Source of the DNA: Streptomyces sp. DH5
GTDB lineage: Bacteria; Actinomycetota; Actinomycetes; Streptomycetales; Streptomycetaceae
Direction: 5' to 3'
DNA length: 64,000 bases
NCBI RefSeq assembly: GCF_020873915.1
Contig: NZ_JAHWGP010000018.1
Coordinates: 89,420-153,419 of the forward strand
Position numbers and translations under genes: made by a program. Shown here one piece after another: positions 41,685 through 49,195 of this stretch. Every line of letters starts with the position of its first letter. Position 1 is the first letter of the stretch. A model generated the notes under the pieces. That model was given only the letters and a program-made list of their open reading frames with translations, ran no database searches and was not told the DNA's origin.

Positions 41685-44600
41685 CAGGACTCCGTGGAGG
41701 GGGCGGTGGCGGTGGAAGCGGTGGCGGCGAGCACACCGGCCTGGTCGGCGAGCACCGGGTGGCGGAAGAACAGCCGCATCGGCGGACGGTGGCCGAGCCG
41801 GGGTTCCAGCCAGGCGGCCAGTTGCGCGGCACGCAGTGAGTGGCCACCGGCCCGGAAGAAGTCGGAGCGCTCGTCGAAGTCCTCGTGACCCAGCACCGCG
41901 CGCCAGCCGTCGGTGAGCAGCACGGTCACCGGGTCGGCCGGAACCGTCCCGGTGCGGCCCTCACCGTTGTGCGGGGCCTCGTCCAGCGAACGCGCCGCAC
42001 CACCGGCACCCGGGTCGTCCGCAGTCCGCGCCCCGGCTCCGGAACGGGAGCCGTCCGCGGCCCGTGGCGCACCACCGGGCCCGGACGCGCCGAGCGTCGT
42101 GGCCCTGCGGGCGAGTGCCGTACGGTCCGGCTTTCCGCCGGCCAGTGTGGGCATCGTGTCCAGGCGTACCCACCGCTCCGGTACCAGGGCGGCCGGCAGC
42201 CGCAGCCCGAGCCGTCCGTGCAGCGCCCGCTCGTCCCACGCGCCGCCCTCGCCGGGGCCCTCCACGAAGCCGACCAGCCGGGGTCCGCCGGCGGTCTCGC
42301 GGTCCAGCACGACGGCACAGGACCGGCCGCCCAGCGCGGCCGAGGCGGCCGCCTCGATCTCCTCCAGTTCGATCCGGTATCCGCGCAGCTTGATCTGGTT
42401 GTCCCGGCGGCCGAGGAAGTAGAGCGCCCCGTCCAGGCCCCGGTAGCCCAGGTCTCCGGTCAGGTAGACCCGTTCACCGCCGAGCGTGTCGAGGTGCGTG
42501 AACCGGGCGCTCGTGGTCTCCGGGTCACCGACGTAGCCCTCGGCGAGCCCGGCCCCGGCGATCGCCAGCTCGCCCACCGCACCGTCCGGCAGGGGACGGT
42601 GGTGCTCGTCCAGGACGTGGACGCGTTCGCCCGGCAGCTCGGTCCCGAGCGGGACCTCCGCCCCGTCGGCCAGGGTTTCCGGCGTGATGCGGTGGACGGT
42701 GGTGGTGACGGCCGCTTCGGTGACGCCGTAGGCGTTGAACACCGTCACGTCGGTGTCCGCCAGGAAGGAGCGCAGCGCGTCGGCCGGAAGGCGTTCGCCG
42801 CCGAGCACGAGCAGGCGGGGCGTCCAGCGGCCGTCGTGCGGGGCGGGCCGCAGCTCCTCCCGCACGGCGAGGAAGTAGCTGGTGGGCAGGTTGGCCACGG
42901 TGACGCGCGCGTCGGCCAGCAGCTCGGCCAGTTCGGTGCCGGTCGGCACCTCGTGCGTGGGGACGACGAGGCACGCTCCCGCGTACAGGGAGGGCAGTAC
43001 CTCCTCCAGGGCCACGTCGAAGACCGGCTGGGCGAACAGCAGGACCCGGTCGTCGTGCCGCAGGCCGAACCGCCCGGCCACGCCGGTCAGATGGTTCTCC
43101 AGTGCCGCGCGCCCGACGGCGACGGCCTTGGGGACGCCGGTCGACCCGGAGGTGTGGATGACGTACGCGGCGCCCGGCACCACGGGCGCCGCGTGCGCCG
43201 TCGGCAACCGCGGCGCGTCCACCGCGGCGGTCGGCAGGCCGCCGGGCACCGTGACGGGATGGTCGGCCGAGGTGAGGACGAGAGCCGGGGCCAGACGGGC
43301 CAGCAGCAGTTCCAGACGGGCGGGCGGGTCCGACGGCGACAGCGGGCAGTGGACCGCCCCGGTGCGCAGGCAGGCGAGGAGCACCACGACCGCGTCGGCC
43401 CCGCGCGGCAGGACGGACGCCACCGGCTGGCCGGCCCGCACCCCGGCGGCCAGCAGGCGTTCCGCGAGAGCGGTGACCCGGGCGTCGAGGTCGCCGTAAG
43501 TGAGGCGGCGGGCGCCGTCGAGCAGGGCGGGCGCGGACGCGTCGTGGGCGGTGAGGGGATCGAGCGGGTCCACCACCGGGCCGGAGGTGGCACCGTCCCC
43601 CGGCTCCGCCTGCCCGTGCGGGGCCGCAGCGGAGGTCTGTCGGGCGCCGGCGGCGGACCCGGGCGGCGCCAGGTCCGCCAGAGCGGTGCCCGGGGCGTCG
43701 AGGTAGGACCGCAGCAGGTCCAGGAACCGCCCGGCGAGCAGTTCGGCCACGTCCTCGCCGAACATGTCGGCGTCGTAGTCCCACACCAGGGTCATCCCGG
43801 CGCCGCCGTGCCGGGGACCGACACCGCGCCGGTCGTCCGGCAGCAGTACCACGTCCAGGTCGAACCTGGTGGTACCCGTGTTGAACCCCTCGAACAGCGT
43901 GATGTCCAGACCGGGCACGTCGACCTCGGGCAGCTCGGCGTCATGGGCGCTGAACATCACGTCGAACAGCGGGTTGTCCGCGCCCGAGGTGCGCAGGCCG
44001 AGCGCGCGGGTCAGTTCCTGGACCGGTACGTCCTGGTGCGGCAGCGCGCGGATGAGGACGTCGGTCACCTCGTCCATCGTCTCCTCGGCCGGGGCGGCAG
44101 GGTCCAGCCGCAGCGGCAGGGGGATGGTGTTGACGAACATGCCGACGGTCTCCTCGTGCCCGCGGGGCCGGTTGCCCACCGCGGTGCCGACGACCAGGTG
44201 CGAACGGCCGCTGTGGCGCCGCAGCAGTTCGGCGAACAGGCCGAGCAGCGTGGAGAACGGGGTCAGCCCGCGCAGCCGCGCGTGCTCGCGCAGGCGCTCC
44301 GCCAGGTCCGCGCCGATCGGCTGCCGCAGCTGGCCACCGTGGTGGCGGCGCCGGGCACCGGGACGGGAGAGGCCCGGCAGCGGCATGTCGTAGGAGAACC
44401 CGCGCAGTTCGGTGGCCCAGAAGTCCAGCCCGGCGCGGCTCGTTCCGTTTTCCCGGCCGCGGGCCTGCGCCTCGACGTGATCGGCGTAGGAGGGCGCGGG
44501 CGGCAGCACGACCGGCTCCCCCAGGACGTGGCCGCGGTAGACGGTGAACACGTCGTCGAGCAGGATCGCGAACGAGTGCCCGTCGTGGATCAGGTGGTGC

Positions 44601-44995
44601 TCGACGTGGACGAGCCGGTGGTGCTCGTCCCCGAGCCGCACCAGGGTCCAGCGCAGCAGCGGCGCCTCGTAGGTGTCGAGCGGGGTCTCCGCCTCGGTGC
44701 GCAGCAGGTCCCCGAACGCGGCCTCCGGGTCGGTGTGCGCGCTCAGGTCGACCGTCCGCAGCCGGGGCGCGCACGTCCGGGCGACCCGTTGGCCGGGTAC
44801 CGCGCCGGCGACGGCGACCAGCTCCAGGCGAAGGCCCGCGTGCCGGTCGAGTGCGGCGGCGAGGCCGCGGCGCAGGGCGTCCGCGTGCAGCGGTCCCCAC
44901 AGGTCGAGTGCCGCGGTGAAGTTGTAGGCGCGACTGCCGGGTTGCACCTGTTCGTGCAGCCAGACGATCTCCTGCGAGGAGGAGAGCGGAAGCAT
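41684..44995 (-). CDS. NRPS: condensation (ureido-type motif) - adenylation - carrier
   Basis: 1103 residues from ATG 44995. The condensation domain starts LPLSSSQEIVWLHEQVQPGS. Its active site is LVHVEHHLIHDGHSFAILLD, which fits EHHxxHDG, a motif reported for C domains that build ureido linkages. The A domain shows YVIHTSGSTGVPKAVAVGRA (A3), FDVALEEVLPSLYAGA (A4), VFNAYGVTEAAVTTTVHRI (A5) and MPTLAGGKPDRTAL (A10). The hand-read pocket is D-V-E-N-V-G-A-V-T-K; the Glu suggests a basic side chain such as Arg, capreomycidine or Orn, at low confidence. An Ala/Gly/Asp-rich linker leads to a carrier with FFRAGGHSLRAAQL. Likely the first loading/ureido module. Confidence 0.92.
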   Translation of the reverse strand: MLPLSSSQEIVWLHEQVQPGSRAYNFTAALDLWGPLHADALRRGLAAALDRHAGLRLELVAVAGAVPGQRVARTCAPRLRTVDLSAHTDPEAAFGDLLRTEAETPLDTYEAPLLRWTLVRLGDEHHRLVHVEHHLIHDGHSFAILLDDVFTVYRGHVLGEPVVLPPAPSYADHVEAQARGRENGTSRAGLDFWATELRGFSYDMPLPGLSRPGARRRHHGGQLRQPIGADLAERLREHARLRGLTPFSTLLGLFAELLRRHSGRSHLVVGTAVGNRPRGHEETVGMFVNTIPLPLRLDPAAPAEETMDEVTDVLIRALPHQDVPVQELTRALGLRTSGADNPLFDVMFSAHDAELPEVDVPGLDITLFEGFNTGTTRFDLDVVLLPDDRRGVGPRHGGAGMTLVWDYDADMFGEDVAELLAGRFLDLLRSYLDAPGTALADLAPPGSAAGARQTSAAAPHGQAEPGDGATSGPVVDPLDPLTAHDASAPALLDGARRLTYGDLDARVTALAERLLAAGVRAGQPVASVLPRGADAVVVLLACLRTGAVHCPLSPSDPPARLELLLARLAPALVLTSADHPVTVPGGLPTAAVDAPRLPTAHAAPVVPGAAYVIHTSGSTGVPKAVAVGRAALENHLTGVAGRFGLRHDDRVLLFAQPVFDVALEEVLPSLYAGACLVVPTHEVPTGTELAELLADARVTVANLPTSYFLAVREELRPAPHDGRWTPRLLVLGGERLPADALRSFLADTDVTVFNAYGVTEAAVTTTVHRITPETLADGAEVPLGTELPGERVHVLDEHHRPLPDGAVGELAIAGAGLAEGYVGDPETTSARFTHLDTLGGERVYLTGDLGYRGLDGALYFLGRRDNQIKLRGYRIELEEIEAAASAALGGRSCAVVLDRETAGGPRLVGFVEGPGEGGAWDERALHGRLGLRLPAALVPERWVRLDTMPTLAGGKPDRTALARRATTLGASGPGGAPRAADGSRSGAGARTADDPGAGGAARSLDEAPHNGEGRTGTVPADPVTVLLTDGWRAVLGHEDFDERSDFFRAGGHSLRAAQLAAWLEPRLGHRPPMRLFFRHPVLADQAGVLAATASTATAPSTES

Positions 44996-45142
44996 GGGCG
45001 ATCCCTGGGGTAGTCGGGTCGGGTGAGAGCCCACCGGGCACGGTCGTGTCCGGTGGCGGTGGGGGAGCCGGCCGCGGATCGCGCGGACGGGTCCCGCCGG
45101 GGAGAAGGGGCGGAAGGGGGTGCGAAGTGGTCCGTGTGGTGG

Positions 45143-46567
45143 TCAGCCGACGGCCGGTGGCGCCGGAACCTTCGCGCGGAGCGCGTCGGCGAGCGCGTCG
45201 AAGGCGTCGAGGGCGGTGCGATCGGCCGTCACGGCGCGGTCCCACACCATGCGCAGGTGCAGTTCGCGCCCGTGGGTGACGGAGACGGCGAACGGGCCGC
45301 GTACGGGTCTGCCGTCGACGTGGACCTCCCGGCCCTCGACGCCGGCCAGGCGGAGCGAGGGACGTTGGGTGTCGTCATCGACGGTCAGCAGCCCGCCGAG
45401 GCGGCCGGACCAGCCGGCCCCGGCCTCCCGGGCCGCGCGCACCACCGCGTCGAAGGGCACGTCCGCCCGGTCCAGGTCCTCCCACCAGGCATCGGCGAGG
45501 GTTTCGGTGCCGGTCGGGGCCGGCTCCGTCACGGCCGGGAAGACCACCGTGTTGAGGAAGCATCCGAGCACCCCCTCAGCGCCGGGCGGACGGCCGCCCC
45601 ACGGATAGCCGAGCGGCACCGTGTGGCCCGGACCGTAGAGGGCGCGCACCGCGGATCGGCAGGCGTCCAGCAGGTCGGGGAAGGGCATCCCGGTGGCGGA
45701 CGCGGGCAGCAGCACCGAAGCCGAACCGGTCGGCAGTGCTCCGGCCGCGGGAAGGCCGCGTGGTGCGGCGGGAGCACGGTCGCTGACGGCCCGCAGCCGC
45801 TCGCCCCAGTACGCCAGTGTCTCGGGGGACTCCGCACGCTCCTCGGCGTCCAGCTGGAGCAGTACGGCTTCGCGGTAGGCAGCCGGCGCGGCAGCGGCCT
45901 CCCCGGACGCCGGTGGCCGAGCCCGCGGCTCATCGGCGTATGCGGCGCCGAGCTCCTCGACGACTCGGGCCTGCGTCCACCCGTCGCACGCCATGTGGTC
46001 GAGCACGACGGCGAGCACCTCCGCCGGCCCGCCGCCGTGCGCGAGAGAAGCGTGGTCCTGGCAAGCTCCCGTCGTGTCCTCGGCGAGGAACAACCGCAGC
46101 GGCGGGCCGTCGGGTGCCCAGGCGCCCAGCACCCGACGCAGAGCCGTGCCGGCGTCCTCGCCGGGCGCCGGGGGCACGCGTACGACCGGAACCTCCGGCT
46201 CGGCCACGCGCAGCACGGGGGTGCCGCGCACCACGGCGGGACGGCCACGGAGCACGGGGTGCCGCGAGGCGAGACGTTTCGCCGCGGCGGCGAGGCGCGA
46301 CGGATCCACCGTGCCGCGCGGGAAGGCGAAGAACATCGGAACGAGGTCCGGTCGCCCGGTGGGATCCAGCGCACGCACCAGTGCGAAGCGGCGCTGGGCT
46401 CCGGTCACGGGCAGCAGGGCAGGCACCCCGGAACCAGTGGTGAGTCCCCGATAGCGAGCCAGGTACTGGCCCGTGATGCTGGGCACGTGATCCTCTCCGT
46501 CGTCGGCCACGATGTCGTTCAGGGCGTCCCGGAAGGCCGGGTCAGCCGAGTGGTGTCGTCCTGTCAC
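45143..46567 (-). CDS. Stand-alone NRPS condensation domain
   Basis: 474 residues from GTG 46567, overlapping the exporter stop by 26 bp. GTG 46486, with GGAGAGG 5 bases upstream, is a good alternative start. C-domain features are LLPVTGAQRRFALVRALDPT (C1-like), VLAVVLDHMACDGWTQARVV (C3), LGYPWGGRPPGAEGVLGCFL (C5-like) and DLDRADVPFDAVVRAAREAG. The HHxxxDG motif reads DHMACDG, so the first His is lost but the second, catalytic His and the DG remain. It could supply a peptide bond for the two A-T proteins that lack C domains. A gap of 147 bp separates it from the C-A-T gene. Confidence 0.85.
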   Translation of the reverse strand: MTGRHHSADPAFRDALNDIVADDGEDHVPSITGQYLARYRGLTTGSGVPALLPVTGAQRRFALVRALDPTGRPDLVPMFFAFPRGTVDPSRLAAAAKRLASRHPVLRGRPAVVRGTPVLRVAEPEVPVVRVPPAPGEDAGTALRRVLGAWAPDGPPLRLFLAEDTTGACQDHASLAHGGGPAEVLAVVLDHMACDGWTQARVVEELGAAYADEPRARPPASGEAAAAPAAYREAVLLQLDAEERAESPETLAYWGERLRAVSDRAPAAPRGLPAAGALPTGSASVLLPASATGMPFPDLLDACRSAVRALYGPGHTVPLGYPWGGRPPGAEGVLGCFLNTVVFPAVTEPAPTGTETLADAWWEDLDRADVPFDAVVRAAREAGAGWSGRLGGLLTVDDDTQRPSLRLAGVEGREVHVDGRPVRGPFAVSVTHGRELHLRMVWDRAVTADRTALDAFDALADALRAKVPAPPAVG

Positions 46568-47915
46568 GCCTGTCGGTTCCGGCCTCGGCCCCGGTGACGG
46601 CGGCTTCGGCCCCGGTGACGGCGGCTTCGGCCGCGCCGGAGTCCGGGGCGGTGGCGTGCGCGGCATCGGATCCGGTGGGCAGATCGCGCATCCCGCGCAG
46701 CGTGGAGAACAGCAGCGGCAGCGGCACGGCGAGAAATCCGGCCGCGCAGCACAGCAGGGCGGCACGGGCACCGAAGCTGTCGGCCAGCGCCCCGCCGGCC
46801 AGTGCCCCGAGCGGCAGCGTGCCCCACATCAGGAAGCGCAGGGTGGCGTTCATCCGGCCCAGCAGGTGAGGCGGGCACAGCACTTGCCGGAAGCTCACCT
46901 GGGCGACGTTGTAGACCACGGCGCCGAAGAAGACGACGCCCGAACCGAGCGCGAACACAGCGGCGCCCCCCACCCGCTCCGACAGTGGCCACAGCGAGGC
47001 GAACGGTCCGGTGACCAGGGGGGAGAGCCAGATGATCCGGGCTTGTCCCCATCGGGCGGCCAGGGCCCCGGCGGCCAGCGCGCCCACCAGTCCGCCGACC
47101 GCCGCGGCGGACAGCGCGAGACCGACCGCTCCGGGCCCGAGGCCCAGGACGCGGACCAGGAACACCGTCTGGGTGGCCATCAGCACGGCGGTGAAGAAGT
47201 TGCCGAGCCCGGTGGCGGCGGCGATCACCCGCAGCAGTGGCCGGCCCAGTACGAAGCGCAGCCCTTCACCGACGTCCGCGCGCAGCGACGCGCCCGGAAC
47301 GGGCTCGGGACGGGGCTCGGATCGCTCGATCCGCCACAGGCACAACGCGGACGCGGCGTAGCCGACGGTGTTGGCGACCACGGCCAGGTGGGCGCCGAGG
47401 AACTGGATCAGACCCCCGCCGAGCCCCGGACCCGTCACCTGCGCGGACGACCGAACGGTCTCCAGGGCCCCGTTGCCCTTGACCAGGTGCTCCCGTGGCA
47501 GGAGATGGGGCAGGAAACTCTGGTGGGCCACGTCGAAGAAGACGGTGGCGATGCCGGTGACGAAAGCGACGGCGTACAGCTGGGCCATCGTCAGCACGTC
47601 GGCCACGCCCGCCACGGGGACGCTCGCCATGGCCGCGGCCCGTACGACATCCGCGCGGATCATCAACGGCACCTTGCGCATGCGGTCGACCCAGGCCCCG
47701 GCAGGCAGCCCGATGACCAGGAACGCGGCGGTCTCGGCGGCCGTGAGCAGTCCGACCTGGAAGGCGGACGCGTCGAGTTCGAGCACGGCCACGAGCGGCA
47801 GAGCCACCAGAGTGACGTGAGCGCCGAACTGCGCCGCTGCCGCTCCGGCGAGCAGCAGTCTGAAGTCGCGCATGCGCAGGGGGCCGTTGACCGCGGCGCG
47901 GGATGTGACGGACAT
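46542..47915 (-). CDS. MFS exporter (EntS-like, MFS_3) of the NRPS operon
   Basis: 457 residues from ATG 47915, GAAGG 8 bases upstream. Twelve hydrophobic segments are predicted: LLLAGAAAAQFGAHVTLVAL, VGLLTAAETAAFLVIGLPAG, motif-A-like AWVDRMRKVPLMIRADVVRA, FFDVAHQSFLPHLLPREHLV, GLALSAAAVGGLVGALAAGA. The family includes enterobactin exporter EntS and many natural-product exporters. The C-terminus carries a duplicated AAVTGAE segment from a 21-bp DNA repeat. As first gene of the operon it is the probable product exporter and may give self-protection. Confidence 0.88.
   Translation of the reverse strand: MSVTSRAAVNGPLRMRDFRLLLAGAAAAQFGAHVTLVALPLVAVLELDASAFQVGLLTAAETAAFLVIGLPAGAWVDRMRKVPLMIRADVVRAAAMASVPVAGVADVLTMAQLYAVAFVTGIATVFFDVAHQSFLPHLLPREHLVKGNGALETVRSSAQVTGPGLGGGLIQFLGAHLAVVANTVGYAASALCLWRIERSEPRPEPVPGASLRADVGEGLRFVLGRPLLRVIAAATGLGNFFTAVLMATQTVFLVRVLGLGPGAVGLALSAAAVGGLVGALAAGALAARWGQARIIWLSPLVTGPFASLWPLSERVGGAAVFALGSGVVFFGAVVYNVAQVSFRQVLCPPHLLGRMNATLRFLMWGTLPLGALAGGALADSFGARAALLCCAAGFLAVPLPLLFSTLRGMRDLPTGSDAAHATAPDSGAAEAAVTGAEAAVTGAEAGTDRRDRTTPLG
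46589..46630. repeat. Two 21-bp tandem repeats in the exporter 3' end
   Basis: The unit GGCCCCGGTGACGGCGGCTT plus C is present twice in tandem. In the exporter frame it encodes a duplicated seven-residue segment (AAVTGAE). In-frame, so harmless; probably a slippage product. Confidence 0.8.
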
Positions 47916-48349
47916 GTGAACGACCTTCACTGGACGGTCGATCACGAGTCAAAAGGAGATGGACTCTTTTGGTCATTTCTTCTGGCTTCCTTGCGCCCTA
48001 TCAGGAGAATTTTCAGCAGATCGCGGTGTCTGCCGGATGAATCACTGATGGCGCGCCGAGTCTGCGATGGCTGACGGCTCCGATCCGGCACGGGGTGCCA
48101 CCGGGCGGCGCCCACCCGGCGCCCCCGCGTGACCGTCATGTCTGAAAAAGATCACCTGCTCGACGTATACGGTCGGAATTGATCATCCCGCCTGGTATGG
48201 CGTCGACGCCGCGGTCGCGGAGCCGCGGGCCGGCCGCACGCCACGGAGTGGAGGACGACGGGCCGAGCCGGATCCCGACGGCCGGGCACGGCCCCTGTCG
48301 GAGGCCGCCCGATTACCGGTGAGGCACTCGCCTCCGACAGGATGGGCGC
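47916..48349. promoter_or_regulatory. NRPS operon promoter region with CAAAAG-N10-CTTTTG
   Basis: 430 bp between the exporter (minus) and the GNAT gene (plus). An inverted repeat, CAAAAG-N10-CTTTTG, lies at 47950-47971, 35 bp upstream of the exporter start, in an unusually AT-rich stretch. A second AT-rich patch around 48143-48186 includes GTATAC. These are candidates for the operator and promoter. No DmdR-type iron box or regulator gene was found. Confidence 0.5.
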
Positions 48350-48883
48350 ATGACCGAGATCCGCACACCCCGTCTTCTCCTGCGTGGCTGGCACGACGAC
48401 GACCTCCTGCCGATGGCGGACATCAACGCGGACCCACGGGTCATGCACTGGATCGACGACGGCTCGGTGCGCGACCTGGACGACACGGCCGGGGAGATCG
48501 AGCGGTGGGAGGAGGAGTGGGACGAGGACGGCTTCGGACTGTTCGCCGTCGAACTGCTGGCCTCGGGCGAACTGATCGGTCTCACGGGCTTGTCCGTGCC
48601 CGGGTTCCTGCCGGAGGTGATGCCCGCCGTGGCGATCGGCTGGCGGCTCGGCTCACAGTTCTGGGGCCAGGGATACGCGTCCGAGGCCGCACACGCCACA
48701 CTGGAGTTCGCACTGCAGGACCGCGGCCTGGACCGCGTCATCAGCATCACGCGGGTGGGGGACGACGCCTCCGAGAACGTCATCCGCAAGCTCGGCATGG
48801 TGCCCGAGCGGGAGACGGCGCACCCGGCGTACGGCTACCCACTGCGTGTCCACGCCATCGACCTCACCGAGTTCCAGGCATGA
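48350..48883 (+). CDS. GNAT N-acetyltransferase (RimJ/RimL type)
   Basis: 177 residues from ATG 48350. It begins MTEIRTPRLLLRGWHDDDLL, the usual RimJ/RimL opening. The acetyl-CoA loop is in AIGWRLGSQFWGQGYASEAA (QxxGxG/A-like: WGQGYA). SENVIRKLGMVPERETAHPA closes the fold. It transfers acetyl from acetyl-CoA to an amine, which could be a protein N-terminus, an amino acid or a drug; no specific target is implied. It is monocistronic and not obviously part of the NRPS operon, which is divergent from it. Confidence 0.9.
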   Translation: MTEIRTPRLLLRGWHDDDLLPMADINADPRVMHWIDDGSVRDLDDTAGEIERWEEEWDEDGFGLFAVELLASGELIGLTGLSVPGFLPEVMPAVAIGWRLGSQFWGQGYASEAAHATLEFALQDRGLDRVISITRVGDDASENVIRKLGMVPERETAHPAYGYPLRVHAIDLTEFQA

Positions 48884-49121
48884 CCGATCGTTCCAGGACG
48901 CCGGAGCCGGCGGTTCTTCAGCAGGTCGCTGGGGCACCTGCGTGAAGGCACCGGCGGCGAGCAGGCCGACGGGCACCTGTGCCGTGTTCTTGATGCCGGG
49001 CTCCCGGACGCTCAGGCTCGACCGCTTGCGCGAAGGCCCGCACACCGTAGTAGGCCCGTGGGCAGTGGTGTCCGCAGTCCCGCGACCGGAGCCATCCGCC
49101 TTGAACGCGGTTCACCCGCGA

Positions 49122-49162
49122 TTCGTACGTGTTTCGTACGGCAATGACATGTTGTTCGTACG
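49122..49162. promoter_or_regulatory. Three phased TTCGTACG repeats before tap-tpg
   Basis: TTCGTACG occurs at 49122-49129, 49133-49140 and 49155-49162. Spacing is 11 and 22 bp, so all lie on one face of the helix. Each has the palindrome CGTACG at its core. A TAGGGT -10 box follows at 49172-49177. The sites end 33 bp before the tap start and are probably an operator, possibly for the HTH of Tap itself. Confidence 0.65.
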
Positions 49163-49195
49163 GCCTGTTGGGTAGGGTGTCGTCAGGAGGTGCCC

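Noticed and set aside
41840-45013. Very long plus-strand open frame (over 1000 codons) opposite the C-A-T NRPS
   Set aside because: Long antisense frames are normal opposite GC-rich genes. This one has no protein-family pattern, and the minus-strand frame has a full set of NRPS motifs.
34873-47915. Siderophore cluster, suggested by the EntS-like exporter
   Set aside because: No ornithine hydroxylase, salicylate/DHB genes, iron uptake genes or DmdR-type iron box were found; reductase release and ureido motif fit a peptide aldehyde better.
47942-48139. 65-codon minus-strand frame upstream of the exporter
   Set aside because: It crosses the AT-rich promoter region, has poor codon bias and no family pattern.
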